64,000 nt of DNA from Fasciolopsis buskii (GCA_008360955.1 LUCM01008329.1:62001-126000); one strand, 5' to 3'. Counted from the first letter of the stretch, positions 25,562 to 40,683 are shown. The notes: a model not told the origin generated them from the letters alone. Program-made: numbers and translations.

Positions 25562-27660
25562 CTTGTGCGTGCAAACACGAGAGCCCTATACGCGTGCTGA
25601 GAAACGCATTAGTTCACCTGATATAATCCAAATTCAAATAGGGCACATTAATCATTTTCTACTTAAAACACTACGACGCCGCCCGACTACATGGATGCAT
25701 AAACGCATGCTTTAGGTTAAACAAAACTTTCTCCTGAGAAGGTCAAGGCAAAAATGAATTATGCATAAAACTTTCGGGAACAGGTAGAACTTTGAACAAG
25801 GGGGTTGGACGAGCTGATTAGTCTGAAAATGTCAAAAAAAATAGCACCAAGAGGTACCGAAAATCAGAGGCAGGATACCGTTTTTTCCCTCGGCCCATAC
25901 ATAGACGTGCGTTTCCGTCAAAAATTAACAAAATTCGGGCCCTAATGCTGTGGAACGGGACAAAAAAAGAAGACACACTTGTCAAAACATCCAGCTGAAC
26001 GCGCCAGCTGGAAACGGGGAATGAAGTGCGAATGAAAATCGGAGTGATCCTTTTATGCCCTCGTTAGTCCGTTTATGTATTTCCCTCTGATAAACAAATT
26101 CTCAGCAAATCAGTCAATCAACCCAAATTCGCTGTACCTCGCTGACATACGCGGCCTTCGAATATGAGGAGGAATAAAAATGTCATTCGATTTCCATAGA
26201 AAGAATATATTTTGATTCTCGCATCACACGTTGTTTTCTTCTCTTTCGGTGACTCGATAAACTATTCGAATGCCGACTTTGGTCTAGTTCACTTGTTTGA
26301 TCGGTCAATTCCATTATTTCTTCAAGTCCAGTTTCACTTGTCTTTGCCTGTTCAGTCCTTCTATGCAACATGTACGATCACACTGTGTGGGTTTAAATTG
26401 CTTCTTAAGAGAGTCCATTAGGTCAGTCGTGGAGAAGCCACAAGTAGAGCACTGGTGTTCACATATTCCAATCGGTGAACATAAAAACTATAAGACACGT
26501 ATGTGCTTAGAACCCTCGGTGTTCCTGGTAGCCGGCGGTGGTGATATCTACCAACTGCGGAATGCAAAATGCAGTACTTAGTGGACCACATAATTACATT
26601 TTTGCTCAGGTATTGAAACGTTTCGGCATGTTTCGTTATGGAATGTGAGTACGTAGGAAGAGATAATAGATGTTGGGTGTATGGAAAGGGGCTCGAGAGC
26701 CATTGATTCTGTTTAAATCACGAACAAACTTATAGGAAATTCTATCTAGTTCAGACTAAAGTAGCTCCATCCCTTTTGCTTCTGGTTCCTTTCTGTCTAC
26801 ATTACCAGAGCAAATTATTTTTCGGGAAATGAGATAATATTTTGGATACGTCTAATGCATTCTGCTATTTCATTCGACCATTTCGACATGAATTTTAACT
26901 TGCACACACGCACACAAGCACATATGCACCTCCTTTCTGTCACTGGGTCTGCCCCACCTCGTTTACGCCGCAGAGGCACAACAATCAAGAACTTAATATC
27001 GGTGTTCATAAACAGCCTAAAACTCTGAACTACACTAGCTTTCTGATGTTGTTGTTGTCTGTTGTCGTTGCAAAAGACTAGACTTCTTTTCGCTACCGTT
27101 ACACTAATGCGCGCATACACACATGCACACACATACACACACACACAGATAAACAGACACTGTTTGCAAATATTAACACACGTTTTTCTGTCCGTAGAAA
27201 TTTGCGATACTAGTACCCTCTGTGGAATAAGAAGTTTCTGGATATGATATATACAACTACGCTTGTCAGTGCTTGAGGGATCTAGGCATCGGACACAGGT
27301 GAGATATTACAGAAAGGGGAACAGGTGTAGCGGAGCCGTGTGCAACCGAATGAAGTCATGTAACATGAAAAAATATATAATGCTTTCTTGTACGTACACC
27401 GTACATGCTGGCAGGCATGTTCATTTGTCAGGATGTGAAACCTGTCCGTGACGGGATGGTTGATGACCGGGATGATCCGGGATTTTCGGGGTTTATTTTG
27501 AATCTCCAAACACACGCTCATAGACATTCGTACCCAAAGGGAAAAGCGGGAGTGTAATAGGAAGAGATCATCATGTCGGTCAGAGTAACGTGGAATTTCT
27601 TCACTTAAGAATTGTTTCATACAAATCCATTTGCCTGCGATCCAGTCTATAGGATTATGT
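25562..27660. other. Non-coding DNA
   Basis: CA-rich run at 27114-27148. The longest frame near here (27821 to 27282, minus, 179 codons) shows no domain. Confidence 0.5.
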
Positions 27661-27686
27661 GCACGTGTTTTTGCAAACACACGTGC
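27661..27686. other. Hairpin with CACGTG arms
   Basis: GCACGTGT and ACACGTGC pair over eight bases, with one mismatch and three further pairs inside. Each arm contains the palindromic E-box CACGTG. Confidence 0.45.
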
Positions 27687-30600
27687 ATGTGCGGAGGTAG
27701 TAAACATGACTGTCGATCTGGGTGTCGTAGCCTTTAGAATTATGAAATTAATTGTGACAATGCAGGCGGCTACAAAGGAGGGCAGATATTGCCATATTAT
27801 TTTCGATAATAGCAGCATCATGGTAACATTAGTAGTAATAGCAGTAGTAGCAGAAAGGTAACTTGCACCTCTTATTCATCTGCTCCCCAAAGAACGTGTT
27901 GCAACAATCAGAAATTGCCAGTTATAGAACATGCTCAACCCATACGTCTACTCCCACCCCCTAGCTAGACACACACACACACACACACTCAGACGAACAT
28001 GGAAACAACCGTATGTGATGAATGTAGCGAAAATACCACTATCCCCATCGAAATGAAAATGCCAATGAGTTTAAACGATGTTAAGTTTCACAATACAAAA
28101 ATGAATTTGGAAATGAAGGTTTCTACCTCTTCGTTTCTGGTTAAATTCAAGACAGCATTTTCCCAGATCCCGTTGTACAAGATTTTATTCGATTGCTAAC
28201 CTCGGACTCTATCAAGCATTATGATAATTATAGGGGATATATATTTGCCTTGCCCACACTGTTACTGGAACAACGAACGGACAGTTTTGAATTGTGCATT
28301 TGGGATATCGAGTTACGTGGGCTAATTGCGAAAGACAGTCAGCCTGATGTCAGTCCGAAAGTTTGGTGGACAAAACTAATTCATTTCAGAAATTATCCGA
28401 CATATCTGCCAAGATGGGTCACCAAGAAAGGGTTCGGCACCTAACCATTGCAAACATCCATTTTGTCTGTTGCGTCAGGCCGACACCGTTCACGCGACTA
28501 ACATCGCGCAGCTTTGACTTGAAGGTTCGAAATGCCATACCGATACTCAAATTCCTAGTTGGCAACGTTTGATTAGTCAAAACTGTTTCTGAACACAACG
28601 GACTTCAGTGTGTCATTAGAACACAAGAAAAAGGATCAAATTAGACAGAAAAGGATGAATTTAAGTCCTACTTGGCGATTTCAATAGCCTAAAATCAGTG
28701 TTGATCGGCCTAAAATATACACGAGAAGCAATTGATTTGCTATTAGCAAAATGTCACAATTGATTGAATTTAAACTGTGAATTTAACGGAGGTCGATTTT
28801 GGTTACGCCTCCGTTATCTGGCACAAATAGGTGTTTCTAATCCAACTCAAATTTATTCGCTCCAGTTATTACAGTGTAAAAATGAAAAAGTAGATCACCA
28901 AAAATTTTCTTCATTTCTCACGTGGAATTGTTCCCGATAAATTGTGATCGTGTCATCGTCTGCATTTTCGAAACGCCAAGGTAATTATAACCACCAAGTG
29001 GTCTGCTTCGCTCATTCTTCCCTGTCTACTTGTTAAGTTTTCGGAGCTCTTTTTTATCAGTGTTCCGGCTTCATTTTTGTTCATATATGACAATCTATTG
29101 TCGCGCTCATCACCGACTCATTTCAATTGTTTGAATGCGTAGAATTGCAAGAGACCGGCCTGATTTCACGCTATGCTCCTATGTGAACAGAAAACCAATC
29201 GTATCATTCAATTTGGAACTCTCACCATGTGGCCTAATGTGTTTACTGAATGGATAGAAGTAGACTCGCGAAAGTAATTCTGAATCGTTGGAGAAACCAC
29301 GGCCACTTTAATTGCACCCATCAAATGAAAGATAGAAACCTCGATACTTCCATTTGACTTTTCCGACATTTCGTTGTTTGCAAGTGAATGTCACTATTGT
29401 CGGGTTAGCCTGCACTTGTTCGACAGACTGGGGTCAGGCTTTTCCCGCAAAAGTGCGGAAGAAATTTCGAAGGATAAGTTATCTAATTCCTGTGACTCCT
29501 AGCTATTTATGCGGTACCAAAAATTCCGCTTTAATATCGTCGTTCAGTTGAGCCTTCTCGCTGAAGCCTGACCCAGAGTTTTTCGGGGTCAGCTCAGTGA
29601 TTAAAGTCAAGTTTGTTCTAGTGTATGACTGGGATGTTGGTTGTGCGAAACCGCTGAACAGTTGGCATTCAATAGCCCTGCCTGCAGCAAATAAGTGGGT
29701 CAGAACTCTGATAGACTAAGCATCCTAGTTTTATACAATAGGGATGAAATAGATTGTATGAGGTGACCAGAGAACGTTGAAAATTCTCACTCCAGAAATT
29801 CAGTCTCCAGTCTTCTGGTGATTAGCTCGACTTGTAACTGACTTTTAACTTTTAACTGAGATTGAGCACATATTTTTCTTTGCAGAGATACTCGTTCAAC
29901 TACGCACTGGATCGCGATGGGTCGACGGTGTGTACTCACAAACAATGGGGACGAAAACACCTTGCTGGATAGAGCATCGCGATCCATTGAGCGCTTTATT
30001 GCCTGTTCATATGGTCTTATGGTTCAGATCTTCGATTCACATTCATTCACTGCTGGTGAATTCCTCTTTTTAGCGTGAGGCGAGTACGTTTTTACTACGG
30101 GTCCCAAAAATGCAAGATGAAACAGTTGCATTGTTTCCGTGGATCCGATGGTAAACTAAGCTGCGCGGGTTCGAGACGAGTTATCACAAAACTGGTAGAT
30201 TGTTAAACCGTTTGAGGGTTGTATATTGCAAAAGCCACAGAATTGCATATGGAAAATGTATTTAATGTAACTTTGCGGAAGGAAACTGCTGTCGCTTATG
30301 TTCATGTCGGTGCATTTAACCGGGAAGTTCATCATGTGATTAGGACGATATTGCTTCTCGGATTTGAGAAGTCCAAAAGGTTGGCTCGTAGAAGTCGAGT
30401 AATCCCAATACAGCCATATGATCATATGACTTTATTTACCTTGGAAAGTGTACAATGCCCATTTCGTCCGGTTAACATTTGAGAGGATGAATAAAAAAAG
30501 CTCACTGAATATGCAAATCGTTATACTGTTGTTAAGACTATCAGATGTAAGGATGAAATTTTTATTTTTCAGTCGTCGAAGCATTCTGGTGGCTGACTGC

Positions 30601-30880
30601 ATCCCAAAGAATTTCTAGTTTACCGTATTATTTTATTTACATAGGTGAGCGGAAGCCATAAATCCACGATGCGTCAAGAAATACGCTGTGGTTACCAAAT
30701 TATGGGGTTATAGTGACTGGGATATCAATATCCTGATTCCAGTTTGACATCTGATTTTGCCCAGTCAACGGTCGCGAGGAGTAGAACAACTAACAGACGT
30801 GGTTGTCAAGGTCATCTTGTTCATTTTAGCGAACAGATCTTCCGAGGGGATGGACAATTGTCTCACATTTGAATAAACAG
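27687..30880. other. Non-coding DNA
   Basis: (CA)n run at 27969-27988. Frames at 27999-28199 and 28193-28444 have no splice or domain support. Confidence 0.5.
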
Positions 30881-30940
30881 TTCCGTTCTGTTCCCGTCCG
30901 TTTCATTCCGTTCCGCTCCTTTCCGTTTCATTTCATTTTG
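30881..30940. repeat. Degenerate TTCCG-type pentamer repeat
   Basis: About ten imperfect units of TTCCG, TTCTG, TCCCG and TTTCA over 60 bases. Confidence 0.7.
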
Positions 30941-33030
30941 TGTCAGTATACTTCCACTGACAAATTCTGATCTTACTCTATAGTAAGCGCACAAATCAAC
31001 GCTACTCCTGCTCTATACATTTAGTTATCATCAGCATACATGCTCCAGCACATGCACGCGTACATGTGCACATACATTCACGGGCCTTAGCTGGATCCGA
31101 AGAAGCTGTTCAACTTCAGTTACACCGGTCATTTGTTTCAGGAGACACCAATGGAAAGGGTGAAAGCTATCGAAGAATCAGCTTGGTTTTGATGTGTGGG
31201 AGGCTAATGAATTTTGGTATAATCCAATCTAATTCCCACTCGACACGACCACACACACAAACACATGGTTGCTACTGTACGAAGACAGCCGAATACACTG
31301 GTATTGTCTGCAAAAACTGAACTACTCTAATGCACAAGATGAGGACTCATCCATAAATACGATAACAAAAACAACAATAACAAAAACTCCGGATGCATTT
31401 TCAGTCTGTGCAAATTTAGCAGATAGCGATTATCTGACTCCCGTTGCCGGGCATTCCTTGTCTGATGTAGTCAAAAACACGACAAGTACATTGTGGATTG
31501 ATACAAATCAGCACGGTTGACGTGGTCGAGATTGATTGGCGCTTGTACCGCATTCACACAGTGCCGAGAAAATAAAAAAACCATTGTTCCAACAAACGAT
31601 GTACCCGGATGAATTAGCATCTCAGCAGACCATCGAATTTTCATTCGTGGAAAACTGAAATCCATTTTTTTCGTAACATGATTTAGAATCGGTGTTGATA
31701 AATACAAATTTTATTTGGTTCTGCTGAAGCCAGTGTCCCGAATTCGGTTTGTTAGTGATCATACCCGTCGTGAACAAATGAGGCCTGATCACCATTACTA
31801 AAACCGCCCATACCACTTTCCACGGTCATTCGGGATTTTGTCTAAATTATTCGGAACTAGATAAAAACATGTCGCTTTCATAAGCTCTAATTAGGATTAC
31901 ATCTGTGACCACCAACTTGTTGGGTACTGGACAGACCAGTAATGGTCCTTGGAACGCATGCAGGCAAAGGTACCCGTGTTAGATGAATTGTTTTGGAAAC
32001 CTTTGTGAACGAGGTTGCAACAGGTCGTTCGACTGGAAATTCGGATGACTTTTTTAGCCTAATTTTCAACGTCTTCAGTGTGATTCCGAAGGAAGTTGGA
32101 AAATCGGGTCCAGGGAATCGGCATGAGAAGACGACAAATGAGTTTCGAAATAACCTAAAACGACCCAGGAATTTGCCAACTTACACAAGTATCAATGAAG
32201 GAACATGTTTTCAATCACATTCTGTACCACTAGGTTGGATAAACATATGACTTGGTATAAAAACAGCTAATTTGGGAACGTAATCCCTCATTGTTGGTGT
32301 CTTTTCCGGACGAACTTAAGACGAACCTATGGTGATATTGCTTTGTTTAGTTAGTACTTCATGTCAAACATCAAAATAGGATGCTAGTTGCGAGAGTGTA
32401 TTGCTTTCAAATTAGATTCCTTTCGCAACTTCACTATCATACTGCACGTCAGACCTTACCTGTTCCACTTTCTAGTGGGTTTTCCAGTCTAAGGTTCAGA
32501 AATTGTTCAGACTGCACTCAGTATATTCCATATATTTTCACTATTTGAAGTAATTATATAAGATTAGATGGATATTTTGGTGAACGTTTGTCATCATAAA
32601 CACCGGCGGTTATGTGAAACAAATTCCGTCAAATGGGAAATTTGATTTGGATCTTGCATTACCGTTTTAAAATTGCCATCGATACATTTTTCCTCAGTTT
32701 TTAAGCACATTTATTCGCACATAGATATGAGGGAACAATCAGGTTACAACGGTCCTTTGCCATAATTCCTAATCCACACTTTGTAAACCACTCCTACGTT
32801 TCTCTCAGTGCTGCAATGTCCGTTAAGTTTTCACATATTTTGCGGACGAACTGCTCGTCGCACTCTTTAGAACCATGGTCAATGCTTGTGATTAAGCTCC
32901 AGTTAATTGTCACTGCGAATGTGAATTATTTTATCACGAGAATTGAAAACTGAACGAGACAAACAGAACCAGTGTAAAAGAACCAAATACATTGCATGCT
33001 GTCGATCTGATTATTTCTACTGTGCAGAAA
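30941..33030. other. Non-coding DNA, nothing recognised
   Basis: No supported exon, repeat or RNA gene. Confidence 0.5.
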
Positions 33031-33034
33031 CTGT

Positions 33035-33065
33035 CCACAATTAGCCCACATTTGGGCTAATGTGG
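33035..33065. other. 13-bp hairpin with one bulge and 4-nt loop
   Basis: ATTAGCCCA pairs with TGGGCTAAT around a CATT loop; beyond one bulged A, CCAC pairs with GTGG. Strong local structure of unknown role. Confidence 0.5.
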
Positions 33066-34724
33066 TTCGAATATTCACGGGGATTACGTTAACGATCGTA
33101 AGTTTTGGCCTATTCCAGACAAATTCAGAAGCATCGTTCTCACGAGCACGCGGACGTGTGCATTTCGAATAAAAGCTTTGCCAACTTCCGACACGGTTGC
33201 GTTCCAAGTGAAGGGATTGACTTTACGAACGGCTTTTGTTTGCCATTGCGATAGAACTTTCAAACAGTGTTACTGATACAATTTGCGTTTAGCAGTTGTC
33301 AATCAGAAATTCCTTTTTAAGTTAATCTGCGTCAATCATTAAAAAAGCAAGTCGTGGTGTTCAAAACGAACCAAATAGCAATCCTTTGTCCGCGTGGAAA
33401 CATGGACCATCTGTTTTATTTGTTCTATATGACCCCTAGAAAATCTCTTTTGTTTTAGATTGGAAAAAATCTCCCGTTTTATCGAGTACTGGGTTCAGTA
33501 TAAACACCGTATTTGTCCTGCAGTGATGGATTATTCAGAATACCTTTGACGTGCAGATGCGATTATAAATTGATATTAGCTCGACCGCTTGCTGTTATCT
33601 AATCCATCATCAGAATGCATCAACAATCTCATTTGGCTTTAAATGGGAATGATATAATGTCAATAACACAGGCTTGTTGGTAGATGTAATGCGCCAACTG
33701 TTCGACTACCGTGGGTAGTCTTTCTCAAGGTAAGTTTTCGAATCAGCAGTCCGATGGGATCTGACAACCCTCGGCTGCACAACACAGCATGCATCTACGG
33801 TGGAAGTAGCAACGGGAATTAAGGCGAGAGGGCGTTGACTCTTCCTTTACAAACTTTTCGCTCTGGCCATTAACGTTAAAATGAAATCAAAGTATTCGCT
33901 CGAAAGAAAACAAGGACTCCAGGACAACTAGCTACTGAATAGACACATACATGAGCAAACAAGAACAATTCTCAAAAAAAGATTATCTGCAAACTACAGA
34001 AGTGATAACTGGAAAGTAAAGTACAGGGAACGTCATGACAACCAAGAATGAGAGGGCGTAGTAATGTGATGAGACTGAAAACTTGAAAGACGAATTTGGG
34101 CTCATGAATTCATATTCGCTGTGGAAACAACACAATAAACAAACGAAAAAAGTATGACCCTGCTATGTTCCAAACAGTCAGCCACTCATGGAAATGAAAG
34201 CTTCAAACAGGTGATGAGATTAGAAATTGATTTGAGGCTACATATTGCACACAACATGTTTTCTGCTCTCAGTTCGTGTTCAGAAAAAGAGTGCTTATTT
34301 TTTTACTTGTGCAATATGTTCGTCTTAAGATAAACAACGTGCATATCATATTTGGTAGTGTTACCATAACTCACCATGCATAAGAAATCCTGTTCCAATG
34401 CTCGTGAGATGAGGAGTATTTGCCAGCCTGAGAAGGTATGTGGCTTCACCAGTGGGATTCCGTTATCACTGAGATGACGAGATTAAAGATATTCGACCGG
34501 TTGAATAACCCGTAAGGTATGAAAGATAATTTTGTCCAAGTGTTACACAGGCTCGTCCTTCTCGCCGTATAGTGGTTACACACAAATAAACAATTTGGTG
34601 TTTGTATTCGTATGTAAGGGTTCCAAGCACGATGCATGTATGCGTGCGGTGACAGCGTCGCAGTTGTCGCTGTCGTTGAAGTCACATATAACGGCCCGTT
34701 TGTCGTGGCGACAACTGGCAGCAC
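33066..34724. other. Non-coding DNA, nothing recognised
   Basis: No supported exon, repeat or RNA gene. Confidence 0.5.
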
Positions 34725-34799
34725 TGAGTGAATAAATGAGTGAATGACTGAATCAGTGAACGAATGACTGGCTGACTGAGCGACCGAGTGAGTGAGTGG
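34725..34799. repeat. Degenerate GAGT/GAAT/GACT tetranucleotide tract
   Basis: About 18 related tetramers. The minus frame reads Ser/His/Leu-rich repeats, which are not a gene. Confidence 0.8.
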
Positions 34800-37700
34800 C
34801 ACATTGGGGTCAGCGAATGAACCCACAAGTGAAAATAAAGTGGACAGGCACAATTTACTAGGTGGGAGCGAGTCAAAGAAACGCATGCGCGTGCGAAGGC
34901 TGCGTGTGTGTGCACGCGTGATTCGTGCAGCTGCTCGACCGCCTTCCAGCTGATTTGTAGGTATGCGCGAGTGTGAACCAGTGACTGGATGAGTTTATTT
35001 CCAAGCTATAGGGGTATTGTGATCCAGTCGGATGTGTTAATTTGATTCTACACGCACAAACCTGCCATCTCACTGGTTGTCATGATCACACGCGCTCCAC
35101 TTCACAAGCGTACACACGGACGCACATGTGTACATAAGGCAAAACTGAAATCAAGTGCGTCCGTCAAAAGGCACACACACGATTGTATTGTGTGTACCTC
35201 CATACGTAAGCGAACCCCTTGCTTCTGGTCGGTGCTCTCACGCCTTGCTCATTAACTTCGATTCGAAAAATCAACGTGACACTTCATGGCGGCCTTACTT
35301 CACGCACATACGTACACGCCTTACATATAGTCGCATGAATGCCTGTGGTTGTGTGAACGCGCGTGAACACCTAAATAGGTATCACGGTTGCACTTGTTTG
35401 CAAGCTTATAAGGACGAAAAGACGAGGAATAAAGCCCGGAACGACACCAGAAACGATAACAACAGGTATCATATAGTAGTCATTCGGTACATGTCTGTCC
35501 CTCCCTCTAAGTGATATCCTTCTGGCCAGCCCAAATGACTTGAACAAAAACGTAAATATACGTAGACACAATTGTTTATAAAGACATTCCCAACGAAAGC
35601 TACGTTAGACGATATTCGAGTCGAGGTATGAAAAATGAATAAAATAGTGCGAACCTGTTTTTCTCGGTAAATGAATTGCAAGCACACGGGTAAAAATACG
35701 CGGACAATCAAAATTTGGCACACCGTACAGAGAACCAATCTGCCTGCTGAAAACGGAACCTCACACCTCCCTTCCTTTCCAGTCTCCGTCTGTACCCGAG
35801 AGAGATTTGCCAATTCAGCATGTGATTGCCTCACTGAAGTTTCAATCTGATTGGTTCAAACTGTGCAACTCTAACCGGTTCATTGAAAATAATTTCATTC
35901 CAATTTCACTCCGTCTGTCACAGTCAGGGGCGATTTTGTGTGTTATTTCAGTTCAGTTCGGTTTGATTCAATTTGATTCAACCATTTTGTTTGTGTCCAC
36001 ACGCGGACCGCTTCAATCCCCGGGGGCAGACACAACTGGTGTTAGGTGGAGAAATATGCGTTGGACCAACAGAACAAAATTAACTGCGAAAATTTTTGTT
36101 TGCTATTCGTTTTGGGGATATTCTCACTCAAGTATCTAATGATGCGTGAGATGTACAAACCGAGTGGCATTCTTGCAACTTGTTAGAACCGCCAGTTTAT
36201 GCTTGTTGACGCAGTTATTTTCGCTTCATGACAATGAGCTAGTAATCAGTATGAGATCTGGAATGATGAAGTTAGTCAGTCTGTGTGTGTGCTTAGGTGT
36301 ATGCGTGTGCCTATGGGTATATGCGTGAAGATAACCAACGTTCCAAATTAGCGTTTAATATTGACCGCCTCTTTTTATTGACTGAGTCAATGGACAGAGA
36401 TATGTTATCAAAGGCCAGTTAATCATGCTTGAAATGTGCGCACCTCAGCAAAATACAGTTCTATTGATTTCTAAGTTTTTATTTGCAGTCCCTTTCGGAA
36501 CAGAAGAAATCAACTCATTAAATGAAGCCTGTAGTCAAGCTTACTGGTCTAATCCTATTAAAGGGAACGGTAAAAGTCCAGTCGCGCATTTATAAGGTTC
36601 GTGGTCTCTCCCACGTTGCATTTCAGACACTATAGGTTGATGCATTTGGTCCGACTGTACACAAGTTCCACATAGATGGTAGCATGCTGTACCTTTGTTT
36701 TGTATTACAGGTTAGATCGCTGTTCCATTGCCTGCTGCGACAATTCGATCTCATTCCGCAACTCATTCCTGACGTACAGAAACTGGTATTTGATTGCCGG
36801 CCTAGGTCAGGTTGACTGAATGTCGTATTTTTAGTAAGGAAACTGTTTTACGCCTGTGTGTACCAAAATGTGCTGAACAGAGAGGAATTTTGTGGTCAGT
36901 GGCCATCTCGACGAGATCATGGATGAAACCACAATTTATTAATCGTGACTGACGAGAATTAATGGTCATACAGTAGAGTTCAGATCTTTCAAGGGGTTCG
37001 AGACGTTTACTTAAATTTTTTGCTTGTTATTCGCAATGGCAAAAGACAACAAAACAAAAAAGAGACAAAAATGTGGAGAAATTAATTCCTTCGAGCTAAG
37101 TGTTGGCAAAAATGAAATAAGAAAGTATTGGCGTGATCCTATAATGAACAGCGAATCCCCATAGAGCGGCAGATTCCGGTATCTATATTCAAGATTTCCA
37201 AAAGAAAATAAATATCCAGTTTCATTGTTAGTGAGGTTCAAATTTACAGTCTCGTTTTCCCATAAGAGTCAGTGGAAACCGACAATATCCGTGATCGAAA
37301 CTGTTAGCATGTCGGATGGACCACAACATTAGTTCATTCCGTGTCTCCTACAGTTCACAATAGAACAAGATAGGCAGTTTCCCCGGGAGAAACTTTAGTG
37401 GGTATTTGGAACATTTCCAGACCATTTCATACGACCACCTCAATTCGGAAAAAATCATGAAAGTAATGTGAAATCAAAGCAATCTTGCATTTTCTATCAC
37501 ACATCCAACTGCTGCGCAGCTGAGGCCATGTTATTTGGGTGGTTAATTTATGATACTAATAAGCAGTAAGCAACTGATCTAACTCTACAAAACTGTGTTG
37601 GTTGGAATTTGATTTAACTTTCCAAATGTCGTCAAATTTCTATGTCTTGCGAATTATCGCTAAATGCTCCAATCCGAATCTGAAAATGTAAATTTATAGT

Positions 37701-38650
37701 GGTTAATTGTTCAGGAATGAATCTTGTGCAAAACGATCCCCATTTGTTGTTAATCCCAAAACAGTATCGAGGATTGTGCATTTACAAACTCGTTGATGTT
37801 TTCACTCAAACACTTGGTCCGATAGTTTGGTGAAAGAAAGAATCAGTAAATTGGCGGAGCACCAGTTTTACAGTTCTGCGAAAATTACTGCCATTTTGTT
37901 CTAAGTAATTTATCCAAATTGAAAATAAATTGTTCATCAACTGGAAATGACGCACATGTTCCATCTTCCTTATCCAAACCCTATCACGGTGTTACGTGCG
38001 AGATGTGGTTTTGTTAGCATGGAACAGAGTAGAATTCAGTCGACTGGTCAGTCGTGAACAGTTTGTTGGAAACTTTTGGTCATTAATTTCTCCCGGATGG
38101 GCAGAGTAAAGTTGTGCATTTTTGGGCTGGGCTCGATGAAACTTGCACACTAGAATTTCCGGTGTTCGGTACAGGATATTTTTTCTACTTAAGTTAAGCT
38201 TTGGGTTTTACGGACACCTTCCAAATGGGCAAACACTGTGCCGGACGTCTGATTTTGTCATGTCGGATGCCCTTTTTAGCATAAGATGAAAAATTTAATG
38301 AGAAATGAATTCTTTTTTTCTGGAGTCGGGATTCGGGATGAAAGCATGTCACTAGGCGCTGTCGTGTTCGTTATTTGTTCAGTTCACGGAAAATCAATTC
38401 ACATATCAACATTTTCACCTTGTCGGTGTTAGCAACACAACGCGTCAATGTAATTCCCCCCATTAGATTCTAAAGTCAAGTGCACAATGATTTCTGCTTG
38501 CTCTGAATCTAAGTGGATTACTTTGTCCAACTCTGGCTCTGTTGGATCCTTTTGGTTCGGTCATGAGACTAAAGTCGTCCATCATATGGACTGTGCATCC
38601 GAAAACGGTCATGTTCACTTACACAATACTTTTTGGGAGGAGTGTATCCC
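34800..38650. other. Non-coding DNA, nothing recognised
   Basis: Several 60-120-codon frames without domains or splice sites. Short CA- and TG-rich stretches near 35169 and 36280. Confidence 0.5.
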
Positions 38651-38651
38651 C

Positions 38652-38715
38652 GGTGGCTCGGTAGTAGAGCTTTTATCCAGTTAGAGGATAGTTACCAACT
38701 CGTTTCCCGCCCAAG
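38652..38715 (+). mobile_element. tRNA-like fragment, possible decayed SINE head
   Basis: GGTGGCTCGGTAGTAGAGC closely resembles a tRNA D-arm/A box. The matching B box is degenerate, so this is a weak call. Confidence 0.3.
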
Positions 38716-40680
38716 AATTCTGCCTGTAGATGAGTAATATGCAGGCGCGCTTTTCATTCTATAACATCATACTCTATATTTTCTGAAGTACTAAAGCGGA
38801 CTTCAGCAATCGTGGTTACCACTACTTGTGATGCTGCATTTTCATGTGGGAATTCCCTTCAGAATGCAAGAAAAGCATTTGTGCTGTTTGGATGGAGAAC
38901 ATCATTCGTATTTGCTAGGTATGTGACTTGCCACAGGTGGAAACGGAATGTTAAGATATCATGGTTAAGTGAAATAAAAAGTTACCAAATACATTTAGGC
39001 GGATAATCTAAATTTTGTTGCATGCAAGTCAGAACAATCCAAGTAATCTTTAATTTCAGAAGGTTACTAAATCATGAAATTGCCAAATGGAATTGTCCTG
39101 CGAAAAACCCCAACACTGCCAGCGTTTTCGTCATCTTAAAGGCGAACTTCATTCCGGGGTTTACAAAGACACAAGTTACGGTCATAAAATCAGGGGACAT
39201 GCAGACGATTAGCGGTTTTTAAGTCACTGGTTTATCTGAATGAACAAAGCAGGAAAGACAAATTGCACCGCAAATAAATAAGTTAATTCTCTCTTCAGAA
39301 GGCCCACGTGATTCACATACAAGATTATACATTTCAGCTGTGTATTTCTTATTATGGGTTTCTTTTGTGAAAAGCTTCAAGTCCTATCGTTTCACGGATA
39401 GGTGAGTGGACTTGAATGGATGGTAAATTATGGCTAAAATTTGTTTTCATTGTTCTTCACTCACATGACCTCACCCGACCTCCATATCTTTGACCCAAAT
39501 CAAACATGTATCTAGTGTAAGGCTCTTCAAATTCAGAAAAATTTGCATCTTTCCAAATGCCAAACTAATAAAATCAAAGAAAAATCTGTCATCCGTGTCC
39601 TCCGAATCCGTATTGTGTCCCCGGACAATGACTGTGTACACAATGGCCGTTTCCAGGTCACTTTTTTACTAAGATCACCTGTCTCATTTAAAGCAAACAA
39701 ACGACTGATCAACTACTGTCTTGCTATATCACACAGAGACGAGGTTGCTAACAGAATTTGTTAGTTAATTACTGAGCGATTATTGGACAAGAATCAAGTC
39801 CATATCAGAAATGCAATCACTCATCTGTAATGTGCTGCATCACATTAGCCATACACTCGCTTCCTGCGTCCGTGCGATTTCCGTACTGGTGTAATAGACA
39901 ACGGGCGAATCTGATTGCTTGCATTTGTCACCATCAAACTATGTGAAAAAGTTCAGGATAGAAAATCGTCAGCAACCGGTCATTACTGATAAGATTAGCA
40001 TTATTATCACGGCTGCTACTACTAGTACCACTACTACTGATACCTTTACTATGAATTACGACCGCATCAACACTATGAAGACACAGAAAATGCTGATGTG
40101 GTCCACTAACAATTTTGTACTGGTCACTTTGTTTGTCTGTTTGTCTGCTTTTCAATTAATACGAGTATGGATATGAAAAACAAAACTGCTAGCAAGAAGA
40201 GTAGAGACGAAACTAAGTGGCAACTGACTATAATTGATGATCAAACGAAAGCGGCCCATGGGGTTATTTATTGTACGCAACGCGATTAAAAGACAGAAGA
40301 AAAAGAGTGAGGGTAATGTGACCAGGTAATAAGTATACTTTAGTCTTTGTAACGCCTCAGATTCCATTATGAGAATAATAGTATTAATGGTGGTGATGGT
40401 GTTTGGAAGTGCAACAATACAACTGCTGTAGAAGTACAAAACACCAGTTGCTTTTTTTCACTCGTCCCGTCCCGCAAGGGTTCACCTCCATCGCATTTCA
40501 TTTTCGGCAGAGCAGTGGATGGGGGCAGTGAATGAATGGTAAATCCGTGGTTGAGTCGTTGCTCGTAATGGACTCTAAACGATGTAAAACACGCCCAAAT
40601 AAAGTGTACAGTCTGACATACATTTGCACGTAAATGAACACAAAATATATTCATAAAGAAACCTAAATGTGTAGATATAT
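38716..40680. other. Non-coding DNA, nothing recognised
   Basis: Includes a short ACT/ACC-type stretch near 40015-40045. No supported exon. Confidence 0.5.
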
Positions 40681-40683
40681 ATG

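Noticed and set aside
27282..27821. 179-codon frame on the minus strand
   Set aside because: Longest frame after the zinc-finger exon, but in a window this size one such frame is expected by chance; no domain, no splice sites, and it crosses a hairpin region.
30139..30180. GCGGGTTCGAGACG as a tRNA gene or SINE B box
   Set aside because: No A box at suitable distance and no tRNA arms.
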